From Mactra quadrangularis (lineage: Eukaryota; Mollusca; Bivalvia; Venerida; Mactridae), in NCBI GenBank assembly GCA_025267735.1, contig CM046304.1, positions 24,059,381 through 24,123,380 of the forward strand: a DNA stretch of 64,000 nt, in the 5' to 3' direction. Under the pieces are notes generated by a model. The model made no database searches. It was given only the letters and a program-made list of their open reading frames with translations, and was not told where the DNA came from. Position numbers and translations under genes: made by a program. The stretch's first letter is position 1. Each line of letters opens with the position of its first letter. Positions 11,830 through 23,816 of this stretch are shown here, in pieces.

Positions 11830-12595
11830 ATATTTTACCGCATACCAAATTGCTGAATATGGCGATGTGTTGTGCGTCATAGTATAGAGGAAATATCTTC
11901 TAGCGGTTGTGATGGCAAATTTAAATCGCAAATACAAGATGAAACAGTGCATTTTACACCTGTATACACATAATTAACCCAATAGTTATATGATCCTTTA
12001 CGACATAACATTGTTTTGTCGATAAACTATTATTTTTACATTAACGGACTCGACGGTCACACTGCCTAGCTTCTGATTTCGCCATTTTCGGAAAATGTGT
12101 TACACTATGACGTCATGGAAAAACCGGATCGCGAGGTGAAAACTACTAAAAATAGCAATTACGAAACTTGACGACGACAGCTTTTCGGGTAAAACCGGAT
12201 TATACCGAGTGTCGAAGTTTACCGAAGTTAGTTCAAGAACCTTAAACTCGTCTGAATCTTAAATAACTATAAAAAGGAATTTAGAGGCAATAAATTCAAA
12301 TGACCGGAATTGTCATTATAAACACTACTAATTCATAGCTAATAAAAAAATCAATATTTCTTCCTAATTTCAAAATAGACCTTGATCAAATATCAAGCTT
12401 TACCATCGCGTTTTATGATATGTACGAATGTTCTCGTATGAACAAGAAGATTAGCTAAGGCTTAGCTTTTCAATTTTTCTTCTAGACGAAAAATACAAGC
12501 CGGCAAGTGTATGATCGACGGCTAAGTAATAAGACATAGTTCCGGTACGGTGATATTAAGTCGTATGCTGCCTAGCAAATCAAATCAAAAATTTG
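11830..12595. other. 3' flank of the HEPN-STAND gene
   Basis: AT-rich DNA immediately downstream of the minus-strand gene. I could not pick out a convincing poly(A) signal. No other feature seen. Confidence 0.35.
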
Positions 12596-15500
12596 TCAAT
12601 ATAATCGACGGCCTATAAAAAACCAAAAAACCCAAGAAAGCAAAACACTATAAAAAATTATGACATAGTTGATATTGTAACTTATCTCACTAGCATGTGT
12701 AACTTTATAAGAATAAGAGATTGTAACGCTTTGATTGAATTCGATAAACATTTTATTGTCGTTAGAAATAGCATAATACATAGGATAACGTTTGAGTATG
12801 TCTACCTTATCCCAATTAACTTTATTAAGATTTTGTTTCTCAGTAAAATAGAGCAATGAACCAGGTAATGGGTAATATGCAAGTAAATGAGCTAAGCCAC
12901 CTTTCTGTGGACAAACATTGAATAAAGACATTTGTTGTAAAATACGGAGCTCCTTATCTGAAATATGACGTGAACTTTTATGACAAGTGTCATTTAGAAT
13001 TCGCCTAAGGAACAAAGGAAATAGCTCAGTCCTTTGGTAAACAACACTTGCCAAAGCTGGCGTGAACCCAAACACATCGCTACAGTTCATTGACTCTGTG
13101 TATAATCTACTTATGAAAACCGCTGTTGCATCTGATCCACTTTGAATGGCTGCAGTCAGAGGGTCAGTTTTTAACACAATCCACCATTTATCTAAATGTT
13201 GGTCTAACCTTTTGGCTTCATGTATTTCACGTATTGCATTGGAAGACATAGTATCAGATATACATTTGTATTTGACACCAATTGATACCAACCATTCAAC
13301 TATGTCGACATGATTGTTTTTACCAGAATAATAAAGGCAATCAAAGTCAAAAATGCTATAATTGAATTTGTACATAGTTTGAACGACTTCAAGATGTCCA
13401 CTTTCACAAGCAACATGCCCAGCATGCATCCCGAGGCTGTTTTTAACATGAAGTAAAGACTGATTTTTTCTTAAAAGATATTCTACAACACTCAAATGAC
13501 CATGTTGTGAAGCAATGTGTAATAGACCATAACCAGAATAAAGCACATGCTTCATCTTGTCTAACATATCAAAAACATTTGAAGAAATGATGACATTTCT
13601 ACGGGTTTGAAACGTCATATCTGCACCTTTACGTCGCAAAAAATCTAATTGCTTGACATTACCTTCCGCGGCTGCTACAAAGGCTGCAGTAACATTGTTT
13701 CTATTTAGTCTATCAACAAAATCAATTTGTGGTAAAACAAGCTTCAATGGATTAACCGATTTTGTGTGCAATATGACTTTATGTAATATATCTTTATTTT
13801 TATTCATGCTAATTTCTGTACTTATATTTTTTGAAGAATTGAATTGTTTGTGGAGTTCTATGTCGTTAGAGTCACTGACATGGATAGCAAGATTAACTAA
13901 ATCAACATGTTTACCTGAGTTCACTTTACTTATCAAATACCTAGCTATGTAAGAATGGCCCCTTTCTACTGACAATCGATAATACTTGTTTGTTTCACTG
14001 TTAAGCCAGACTTTAAGACCTTGGTTTATAATACGAATACCCATATTAGTATTTAGGAAAAAAGACAACTTATGAAAACAATTGTCATACTCCAAATAAT
14101 TCATTAAAACATTGTTCGCGTTTAGAATATTGTAAATGTCATCTTTACCTATTGGATTCACAGTTGAACAAATTATTTCAAGAATCATTTTTGGAATTGT
14201 ATAAGCTTCAGCAGTCTCAAACTGGCGATCAAAATTTATTTCGTAAACATTCGCGATATCAGAAGGTAACTCGGGAATATCACTTGTATCCGGGTATGAG
14301 AGTAGCCAAGTGACAGCTTGTACCACATAAACAAAGTTTCCATCACTTTTATCAATAAGCTCATTCATTGTGCGAGATTTTGTTGGTGAAGATGGTAAGG
14401 TAATGTCAATGTATGATTTTAAATCTTTTTTATTTCTAACATCATTTGGTTTCAGGTACTGTAGTTCCATACTTCTGAAGCTAGACAGATATTTCTCATT
14501 TCTTGATGTTATGACAAATTTAAACCACATCGGAAGGTTTTTGAATTTAATACGGCTGATCAATAACTGAAGTATATCACTTTTCAAAGACATAGTACAC
14601 TCGTCAAGTGCATCAATTATGTAGATCCATGGTTGGTCTTGAACGTCCTTTAAATGTCCTAAAGGATCCACCACAGCTTGCTTAAAACATGCTATAGGCT
14701 CTTTATTGCACCCTTCCTTGTCAAACAGTAATGAGTGTTCTGGTAGCATATTTATTATGTTCCCAAATTGTGCACTTTTCAGCGCAAGAAATCCAGCTAA
14801 ACGTAATATAAATCGTCCAACGTTATGAGTTGCTTTGTCATCGAATTTGCAAATATGAAATCCGAAGATGTGTTGTCGAATATCTTCGACATGTATCTGT
14901 TTAGATTTTGGGCATATTAATTCTGATACGATTGCTGATTTTCCGTATCCCATCTCTGCAACGAGAATGACACCATTTCTGTTTGACTCGTTTGGATAAG
15001 ATATCAAAGAGTTTTGTAGATCATTAAATAGCCATTCGCGTCCCACAAGACTAGAATGATCACTTAGGTAAGGAAGCATTGGTAGATCTTGGTGAACTGG
15101 AATATGATACTGTTCAGAAAGACAACCTGAAATATGAAATTGAAGTCGCAACATTACAGGTATGGAGGTTTTTGTTTCATTTAAAATGAGTTCACATAAT
15201 TGTTAACATTGTGTTCACTGTTACATTATAAACCGTTAAATATTTAAAGTGATAATGTTAAACTTTAAAATGTGCATGTGCCGGTTACATAATTATATTA
15301 AATTAATATCACGTGAAAATTCCAATTTTGGCGAACCCTTTACAGCAAGCAAACATTTAACAAAACTTCTTTTTGGCCTTTGGCATTAAGGCAAACATTT
15401 AAATACATTTTCATACATTCTTTCAAATCTTTGTAGGGAAAGAATATTTTAGCACATCAAAACAGAAGTAAATGACATTCTTTAGCTTTGGTATTTTTTC

Positions 15501-16270
15501 AGTTGACACATTCATTTTTTACAATCTTTATAACAATCGACAACAAATTATCACAGCTTTAAATATATATATATGATACTTCATATTATCAAAATACTGT
15601 TAAAATACTCAGGCAAATAATCTCACCTTGTTCTATGTAATCATTAATAGGAGAGCGAGTATACTTCAACAAGAATAACACAAAAACACTCAAAACCATG
15701 TTTCGTATTACAACGTTCGTCCAAATTCTTCCACATATCTGTTTTATTATGGAATAGGCCGATTTTATTTGAGCGTCTATTTGTCGTCTTTCAATGCTTT
15801 GTATTCTTTCGTGAATATTTAGAACGCAATTTTCGATGTTTTGTAATTGATTGTCCTCGCCAACTCCCTTTTCAATGGCATCTAAACCTTGCAAAGCGTC
15901 ATTTGTATCTATTTTTTGAGCTACGTCAAAATCTTTTAAAAGATCTCTGAATGTATCAAAAGCCTTGGACATGTCTGCCAGTTTTGAAGAACGAAATTTG
16001 TTATGAGCAAATGAATTTCGTACTTTTCGAACACGATTAATAAGAGACAGCCTTATACTACATTTATTCATATTACTCCAGATATAACAGGCTGTACTTA
16101 GATCTTGGTAATTTTGTCCATCCCTGAATCCAGTGGGAATGAAAACTTCTATTATGTTTAAAGGATCCTTAGGCCAATCACAAGAAGAAACGTTTTTCCA
16201 ATCAAGACTGTGCGCGCTTCTGTTGCAGTTCGCTAGATGATTTCTCCAGTCCTTACAAGAATTACACCAA
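12596..16270 (-). CDS. CXorf38-like/HEPN - STAND NTPase - ankyrin membrane protein (two 3' exons)
   Basis: Two exons, 16270-15627 and 15126-12596, join in frame across a 500-bp intron (donor CAAG|GTGAG, acceptor ATTTCAG|GT) to give 1057 codons after the first partial codon. Visible order: a CxxC/W-rich start and WP.D...E.F.P.G stretch matching the CXorf38 (DUF4559) family; RNSFAH at residues 84-89, an RNxxxH HEPN-type motif; a hydrophobic segment at about 186-203; a VGREWLF entry to a STAND/NACHT NTPase with P-loop AEMGYGKS (about 271-278) and Walker B WIYIIDALDE (about 381-390); an FVITSR sensor-like strand; ankyrin-like repeats at about 690-835; and a C-terminal hydrophobic segment at about 1034-1053. 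The NTPase-ankyrin part resembles TANC/ANKRD50. The acceptor at 16271 implies at least one unseen upstream exon. Known relatives of these modules act in sensing and signalling. An immune role and RNase activity are inference. Confidence 0.85.
15127..15626 (-). other. Intron of the HEPN-STAND gene
   Basis: Starts GTGAG at 15626 and ends TTTCAG at 15127 on the minus strand. It is phase 1 on both sides, and the flanking codon is completed as Gly. The minus-strand frame of the downstream exon stays open to a Met at 15154 inside the intron, so that Met is probably not the true start. Confidence 0.8.
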
Positions 16271-16284
16271 CTGCAAATAGATAT

Positions 16285-17560
16285 CAGAACAGAACAGAAC
16301 ATACATTTATTCACAAAAACTATACAGTTTCTAGTGATTAACAATTATAACAATACAATGATTACATCACAATCAAAACGATCATAACATGATAAGACAA
16401 CATCATAAAATTACAATGACGTGAAAATATTACAATATTACAAGACATGACAAAATTACAATGTTACGGGTGAACAAGATTATACAATGACAATGACAAA
16501 CATAGAGACATAATATCAGAGAAATGTCTGATTATATTACATTTAAATCAAAAGATAAATACAACATATAGACAATGACAATATACACATCAAGTATTGA
16601 TGTAATAGAATAGTATCAAAACAAAACTATTATAATATGTTACTTTGTAATATATTTACCTTTACTTAAACTAATTGATTTAGGTTAATACATTATTTCG
16701 AATTATTAAAGCTTCTTCTATATATTTCGCAAGAGAAATTAATTCTGATTTATTACTACTGTTTAAAAGATTAATGAATTTGAACATACTCGGTTTAGTT
16801 CTATAAAACTTCTTTATGTAAATATTTCGAATATGGTCATACATAGGACACTTAAAAATAAAATGAAACTCGTCTTCGACGTCTATTAAATTACAAATTT
16901 GGCAAAATCGCTGATTTCGTTCGACTCTAGTGTTTGAGTAACGACCTGTCTGAATTCTTAAATTAAGGCCAGATATACGTAATTTTGTAAGATATGTTCT
17001 ATATTTTCGAGATATAATTGTATTCAAGTATGTTTCTAAACAAAAAGAGTCTTTAATAGAATTGTAGAGTTTTAGAGAACTACTGGATTCTTTTTTACTG
17101 TACCATGATTGTAAAAACTCGTCAAAAAGCCTCTGTTTAAATATGGGTATAAACTGTTTGATATTTATAGAATATGGATTATGCCAAATATGTAGAAATC
17201 CATATTTTTCTAATAAATTTTTTACATTGCTAAACCAATTAACGTGGCCTTTATTTACGTCATCAAGCGATGATTCAACAATAGATTTAATAATAATGTT
17301 TTCGCTATGACATAATTTATACCAATATTTTAAAATTCGTACAAATCGGTTTATATGTAGTGGGAAACGACCTAGTTCGCCATAGACACTTACATTACAA
17401 CTCGTCTGTTTAACGCCTAGTATTGTTTTACAAAATTTCAAATGTAATGTCTCGAGTTGCTTAGACTTAGTAAAACCCCATATTTCGCAACCGAATGTTA
17501 TGACGGAAGAAACAAAAGCATCAAATAATTGTAAAGCCACCTTTGGCTTGGTCTCATACC
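16285..17560 (-). mobile_element. 5'-truncated LINE (CR1/L2-type tail)
   Basis: A minus-strand non-LTR retrotransposon fragment holding only the C-terminal part of ORF2 and a 3' UTR. It ends in a microsatellite-like tail, (TTCTG)3, at 16285-16300, after an 'AATAAATG' motif. The truncation point is near 17560, where LINE-like sequence (KPKVALQLFDAF) stops. The tail style resembles the (TTGTC)n tail of the full-length LINE at 36952-42287, but the two copies are too diverged to be one subfamily. Confidence 0.75.
16680..17540 (-). CDS. LINE ORF2 C-terminal fragment
   Basis: An open frame of 286 codons begins after the RT catalytic core. Features are the post-RT region typical of APE-type LINEs (FGCEIWGF, YGELGRFPL), a YLTKLRISGLNLRIQTGRY segment, and a C-terminal zinc-knuckle-like CQICNLIDVEDEFHFIFKC (CxxC...HxxxxC). 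The apparent Met at 17540 is internal to the parent ORF. The fragment is open but lacks endonuclease and RT, so it is a dead 5'-truncated insertion. The same domain order is seen at the end of ORF2 at 37466-40927. Confidence 0.8.
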   Translation of the reverse strand: MALQLFDAFVSSVITFGCEIWGFTKSKQLETLHLKFCKTILGVKQTSCNVSVYGELGRFPLHINRFVRILKYWYKLCHSENIIIKSIVESSLDDVNKGHVNWFSNVKNLLEKYGFLHIWHNPYSINIKQFIPIFKQRLFDEFLQSWYSKKESSSSLKLYNSIKDSFCLETYLNTIISRKYRTYLTKLRISGLNLRIQTGRYSNTRVERNQRFCQICNLIDVEDEFHFIFKCPMYDHIRNIYIKKFYRTKPSMFKFINLLNSSNKSELISLAKYIEEALIIRNNVLT

Positions 17561-17865
17561 GATATCAGATTAAGTATTACATTTTGTACTTATACATCCA
17601 ATGGTGTATTGATATTTTAATGTTTTGGCATTACAATTTATATGATTGACTATACGTATATATTTGTTAAATAGTCTTACTTATTACTAGGAACTTTTAG
17701 TATTTAATATGATTTGATATTTGTAGTACTTATTCGGAGGTATGTAACATTTAATAGGTTGACTGGTCTCAGGATTAGTTATGTCGATCATGATAATCGA
17801 CCAAGTTCGGTTTTATCTTCTCTTGCATTTACTTCATGATAGAGAAGAACGGGAAAAACACACGA
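17561..17865. other. AT-rich spacer
   Basis: Nothing recognised. I looked here for the missing first exon of the HEPN-STAND gene and did not find one. Confidence 0.35.
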
Positions 17866-17869
17866 TACA

Positions 17870-18330
17870 TCAAAAAATTGATTTTTCTAAGACGAATGCT
17901 AGAAAGGCGTGTTTGTGATAGTGATTAAACGATTTTTTTAAGACGACTGCAAGAAAACCTAGTTTGCGATAGTGATTTAATGATTTGTCTTTGACGAATG
18001 CAAGAGAGGATAGTTTGTGATAATGTTAAAATGATTTGTTTAAGACGACTGCACAAAAGGCTAGTTTATGATAGTGATTAAATAATTTGTTTAAGACGAC
18101 TGCAAGAAAGGCTAGTTTGTGATAGTGATTAAATAATTTGTTTAAGACGACTGCAAGAAAGGCTTGTTTGTGATTGTGATTAAATAATTTGTTTAAGTTG
18201 ACTGCAAGAAAGGCTAGTTTGTGATAGTGATTAAATGATTTGTTTAAGACCAATTCAAGAAAGGCTAGTTTGCGATAGTGTTCAAAATATTTGTCTTTGA
18301 CAACTGTAAGAGAGGATAGTTTGTAGTGTT
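17870..18330. repeat. 51-bp minisatellite, about 9 copies
   Basis: The unit 'ttgtttaagacgactgcaag' plus 'aaaggctagtttgtgatagt' plus 'gattaaat(a/g)a' repeats with a 51-bp period (for example 'aataatttg' at 18081, 18132 and 18183). Central copies are nearly identical and outer copies diverge. Because 51 is a multiple of 3, the minus strand stays open as a 17-residue repeat (KLAFLAVVLNKLFNHYH) over 18026-18385. I treat that as a by-product. Confidence 0.9.
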
Positions 18331-18410
18331 GGGGCGATATTAGCATACATGACGATATGACGATCCTGCATCGTGATAGAATCACAAATTATCGATACAT
18401 GACTAGAATA

Positions 18411-20628
18411 TGGAAAGCCAAAGTACACCCGAAACGTCGTTGTTAATTTCCCTATATAAATGCATTGGAAAAAAACTCCGTCGAATCCTTTAACATTGAC
18501 GTCGTTTTTATCATGTTGACGAAACTATTAATAACAACTTCGTCTTAAAGCTCCGACATATTTATTTCAACGACACTATATTATCTTCGTCATATCTCAA
18601 TTCAACAACTTTGCACCGACGCTACTAATTTCAACAAGTCTATAATATCTTCGTCGATTAAACAATTTCGATTTTTTAAATTAATTGTGTTCAATCGACG
18701 TCGAAGTTATTAAGATTGATGACGCTTCGATGAACAAATTTGATAGGTCATTTCTATAGTCGGTTTTCAGGCGTAAGTTATTGAAATAACGTAGGTCTAA
18801 AACCAAAGTTATTTTATTGTCGAATTTGGAGAAATAGCCCCGCTCATGTAAGTATGGAAACCTACCGTTGCAAAGTGTAAACTGTCAATCGTTTGAATAA
18901 GGTGTAGGAGTAAAATCTTCCTCAGTGAACTTGACTCCGACTCTCGTCAAATCTCTTTCGATTTTATACGCCCGTTTTGAAAAAAATGGACGTATTATGT
19001 TATGATGTTGTCCGTCCGTCCGTCTGTCCGTCCGCGGACAATTGCTTGACTGGATGACAACTCAAGAAAGAATGACACTAGGTTACTCAAATTTTATGTG
19101 AGGATAGCCCTTGGGTGGAGGACGTTCCCTATAGATTTTGAGACCCCTGGGTCAAAGGTCAAGGTCGCTGGGGCATCATATTGAAAAACATTTTCCGGGT
19201 AATAACTCAACAATGACTGCACCTATAGGTTCACCAAATTTCATGTGGGAGTAGCCCATGTGTCAAGGATGTTCCCTATTGGTTTTGGCGCCCCTGGGAC
19301 AAGTTTAAACTATCAACCAGATGATATCAAATTACCACGCAGTGACTTCAAATGTTCAATCAATATGTAAATAAAGTCAAAATGGCAAACAATGGAAATT
19401 AAGTTATATTTAATAAGAAACATGAAAAAAGTTCACCAAATTTTATGTGAGGGTAGCCCATGTGTCAACGATGTTCTCTATTGGTTTTGAGACCCCAGGG
19501 TCAAAGGTCAAGGTCACAGGGGCATCATATGGAAAAGCCTTGCCAGGACAATAACTAAACAATGCTTGTAACTGGGTTAACCACATTTTATGTGGATCAG
19601 CCCATTTATCAAGGAGTAAAGTGTTGAAAGCTCTTTTGGTAGAGAATGCTCCCTTTGATTTGGCCCTAGGGTCAAAAGTCAAAGTCACTGGGACTTAATT
19701 TATATTGAAACATTTTCCGGACAATAACTCAATAATGATTATACCTAGGTCCATCGAATTTTTTTAAGGGTAGCCTAAATGTCTAGCATATGCCCCTTTG
19801 GTTTTAGGCCCCTGGGTCAAAGGTCAAAGTCACACGGAAATAATGAGGCAAACCTTGTCCAACAACCAACTTTATCTTAGATCACCTAATTTTATGTATC
19901 AATACTCTTTGGGGCAAGGGTGAGAACTTTTGGTTCTGAGGCCCCAGGGTCAAGGTCACTGGAAGTTTGTATGGGAAAACTTTGTGCCGATGATAACTCA
20001 ACCATGGCTGTGCCTAGGTTCTCAAAATCTTTGCTTTGGATAGCCCTCCAGTTAAGGATGGGACCTATTGTGAGATCCCTGGGTCATTAATCAAGGTCAC
20101 AGGGACTTCATATGAGATAGAACACAGTATGGACTGTGCACAGGCGTATAATACCCCGCCCAGCGGAGTTCTTGTTTAATTTTGTGAATAATATCGGGAG
20201 GAATTATAATCTCGAAAGTTGCTTAAAACAGATTCTTCAATAACTTCGTTGCCAGTTGAATAATACCGTATCATGTGCGTATGGACTGACGAAATGATAT
20301 ATGTACGTCCACTCGAGCAGTCTACGTCACCTAATAGTATCGTCTTTGTGCTGGCGAAGTTGTTATATATTGAGGCGGTGAAGTTGAAATTAGCCTTCGC
20401 TGAAATTAAATGATACGGTCGTCTTATGAAACGAAGTTGTTGATATTAATGATAATTTCGTCTTTTTAAGTAACGACGAAGTTTACGTTATGTGAATAAT
20501 AACGTCTGCGCCTTGTATAAAAATCGACGTCGATGTTAACAGATTCGACGGAATTATTTTCCAATGCATTTATATAGGGAAAATAACAACGACGTCGGGG
20601 GTATACTCTGGCTTCCATAGGCTTTCCA
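18411..20628. mobile_element. 2.2-kb TIR element with CGTCG-rich arms
   Basis: The outer ends are 'TGGAAAGCC' and 'GGCTTTCCA' flanked by TA (18409-18410, 20629-20630). The arms share about 90 bp in inverted orientation, including 'ccctatataaatgcattgga' and 'ccgtcgaat'. The sub-terminal zones on both sides are dense in 'acttcgtc/gacgaag'. The right arm carries an extra 'tatggaagccag' step. No transposase is seen. A separate tandem-repeat block (18966-20165) occupies the middle. Confidence 0.65.
18966..20165. repeat. Mollusc-type tandem block with 'GGGTCAAAGGTCAAGGTCAC' core
   Basis: Begins 'atacgcccgttttgaaaaa' with a (GTCC)n run at 19012-19036 and ends near 'aggcgtataataccccgccc'. In between are about seven to eight diverged units of about 110-170 bp. 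Each has a 'ttttatgtgagggtagccca' half and a 'cccctgggtcaaaggtcaag' half. The open frame at 19443-19688 (-) is a by-product. The block appears inserted within the TIR element 18411-20628. Confidence 0.75.
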
Positions 20629-20630
20629 TA

Positions 20631-21553
20631 CTATAGTTACCTGTTATCATGCTAAAATGATAGCTGAATACGTTTTTGAATTCATGTCAACATGATGTTT
20701 TAATGGAACTGGTATACCTCTAAAAAGGTGTTCTTATTAAGGGCACATTCTCAATTTTTGACACATGTGTGCAGTTAATACTAATACAATAGTCCTACTA
20801 TTTTGGAAAGTTTTTTTGCATTTAGTGATTCTGATTATTATGAACACCATTTGAATTACCACATCGGCCAAATTTATTGATTTATGTTAAATTTGTCCAT
20901 TAAGAGCATTTTAATAAAAATTTACTGTATGTTTACATTTAATAGAATGTTTAATAGATTTAGCTGATGCATATTGGAGAAAAAACTCAACCCGCGGATA
21001 ACTCGTTCTGTATAATAATTGATAAATAATTGAGTGATCTTGATAAAAAAGTACTTTTACCTGTCAGAAGTGATTATAATGGTAATTTAATTGTGTATAG
21101 AAAATGTTTCTGAATAAGATTCAATTATTGTTAGAATTCTATAGATTTTCTGAACTATACAAAATCTTTATTGTATAAACATAGGTTACATTCATACAAA
21201 TGTGTGAAGTATCAACATGTGAAATAATTTAGTAGGGATTGCATTTAAATGAAAATTGGGTAAAATAGTGTCAATCGGGTTGTATGTATTGCATGTTTAA
21301 ATAAGAATCATTAATATCATTTAAGTTTAAATCATTGATATGTCGACATTTGATTGTCATAAGTTTTTTTAGTTAACATGAAAATATTTGATAAATAAAT
21401 TAGTCATTCATTTAATGATTCTAGATCATGATTTGTAAGACAATGTGGTAATTGTTAGTTTTTTAGAACAGGAATAGAAGTACTGTTTCCGTTTATTTGG
21501 TACTCTCAGCACATGCTAATGTGTGGAATGAGGTTATAAACAATTACATGTAA
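20631..21553. other. AT-rich spacer
   Basis: Nothing supportable on either strand. Confidence 0.4.
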
Positions 21554-23816
21554 CCCAGCAGGCAAACCGACGTTGAAACAATGTTGTTTCAACGTTGAAC
21601 CACAACGTTGTTTTTATGTTGGATTTATTTTAGGATTTGAAAGTTGTGCCAACGTTGAAATATCAACGTTGATTCAACGTTGTGTTCAACGTTGATACAA
21701 GGTTAATTCAACGTTACTTCAACGCTCATTAGGTTGGAGGATGGTTGAAATCTGGTTGATAATTGGTTGTTATTAGGGTGATTTATAGCCGATTCCACGT
21801 TGATCTAAGGTTGGTTTTAGTTGAACTATAGTTGAAGGAGGTTGAATATAAGCTGTATTTAGCCCTTTTTCAGAGTTTGATCTAGATATATATTTGATCT
21901 AGATATCTGCCGACTGAAAAACTGTATAACATGGACAAATAAAAACATGAGAAAAGATCCAATAATTTACAATTTAATCACTATGTCAATGAGAATGGGT
22001 CATTAACCCATACAAATTAGCAAACACTTAACTAAAAACTATATGTATAAAACTATATGTAACAAATATTAAGCTTGGTCTCTTCTGCCCCCACCTCCAG
22101 ATCTTTCTGGGGCATATTTTAAAAACTTCATTATGGTTCCATTGACTTTGCACTTCGTGGCTCCTTAGTGATTCTGTAAAACTGACTCTGAAATAAATAA
22201 TATGAATCATAAGAATACAAAAAGAGCTGTTGCCCACAGATTATGCAAATATAATACTCAAATTGTGGATGGAGCACTATTTTTTTGATTTTAACAACTT
22301 TGTAAAGCAAATATAAAATAATAAATGAAGAACAGAAGCAGAAAATTTAGCTAATACGTAAAACCATAATTACCTATAATTGGTCGGAACAGAACAGTTT
22401 TGTCAAAGGCATATTTCCGTCTTGCCTGATAAATTCATCTTGACCATTTATCCATTATGTAACATCCTGCAAAATAAACGAGCATTCTAATATGCATTAA
22501 TTACATTTAACCTCAAAAAGTAATGTTTATCCCATAATATCAAGAAGATCAAAATAAACCCAGGTCTTTCTTCAATAAGCTGTATTACTATATATGATTA
22601 ATTTGAACCACGGTTGTCCTGAATTTAGTCCGGCAATATGTAGTATATAGTATGACGTTATCTGCGTGACGTAGATCTATTATGTATACTGACTGCGTGG
22701 AAATATTATAGAGTGAGAGGCTACTTTAGGGGAATGCTAGCATAGAATTTATTATATTTTCATTATTTTAAAGTCCAAAATAGTTGTGGGCAATATTATA
22801 TGATTGTACACTGTCAGATTTGGCTGATTAAGATTGTTTTCTATCTTAAGCATAGATTTTAATTAACTGTTGAAAAGTTGGAAACCCGTTTGTGACCTCT
22901 TTCCATGTGCAGTGGCAGTTTGATTTTCTTCACTCTTAGCACTTAATATTTGGACAGAAAACAGCGATCACTTCATTTTAATTACACACGAACAGTCTGT
23001 TCTACAAAATACGCCAAGGTTAAATCGGCATGGGGGCGAATCGTCTCCGTGCAATTTGGCCTATTGGGTCGAATGACATCGGGACGAAACGTCTGAAACC
23101 CACCTACTTGAAGTTTACATTATACAATGGATAAGTTTCTGTTAATTTTTCAACAAACAGAATTTGACATAATTTTTAAATAAAGAATGCATTTAATAGA
23201 ATGTTATTTGCAGGCGTAAGACAAGGAAATAGAATATTTGATTTGAATAATGGCGCCGACAAGGCTTTCTTGAACACACACATGATTTTCAACTCTTAAA
23301 CCAGTCGTGGGTGTTAAAAACAAATGATATCTATAAACAGAACAATGACAAGTATAGTATGTTAGTATAATATCGTTGTACATACCTTCAAACTAATGTT
23401 TTCTAGACTAGATCTGCGTCAGCGCTTTAGAAAGTCGAGGTCAGCACTGCGCGTTTCTGAATGCGTCACGCATGCGCAATTTCTAAACGCGCGAAAAGCA
23501 CTTTCTAGAATATTCGTTAGAGAATATTCAAAATAGTGAGAGAGTAACAGTTTCTATATTTCATAGATCTAGTCAATAGAAAATATTTTGGGCATACTTT
23601 GAGGTGAAGATAATATACCATCTAAATAATCGCAATATTATAAAGAAATAAGAAAACAATTTAAAAAATACTACAACCATTATCAACGTTGTTTCAACGT
23701 CGGTTATCAACATCCGATGATAACATATTTATTTGTGGTTTAAAATTAATTGATCAACGTACTGTCTCATTTTCAAAGTTGTAAAAACGTTGAATCAACG
23801 TCGTGTGCCTGCTGGG
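21554..23816. mobile_element. 2.26-kb TIR element with AACGTTG repeats
   Basis: The left end 'CCCAGCAGGCAAACCGACGT' is the inverted counterpart of the right end 'GTCGTGTGCCTGCTGGG'. Both sub-terminal regions contain many copies of 'CAACGTTGA' and close variants (21574-21725 and 23685-23800). No transposase frame remains and the superfamily is not assigned. Target duplication is unclear ('gtaa' left, 'aatg' right). Confidence 0.65.

Noticed and set aside
13653..14570. Plus-strand open frames at 13653-13952 and 14370-14570
   Set aside because: They are antisense to the long HEPN-STAND-ankyrin exon and have no family features.
15127..15154. Met at 15154 as the true start of the STAND-ankyrin protein
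   Set aside because: It falls inside the intron; the splice junction joins the upstream CXorf38-like exon in the same frame.
17870..18330. CRISPR array
   Set aside because: The repeats are contiguous 51-bp units with no unique spacers, in an animal genome context.
18026..18385. 119-codon open frame on the minus strand
   Set aside because: It is a translation of the 51-bp minisatellite; the open frame follows from the period being a multiple of 3.
19443..19688. 81-codon open frame on the minus strand
   Set aside because: It lies wholly within the 'GGTCAAGGTCAC' tandem block and only mirrors its repeat structure.
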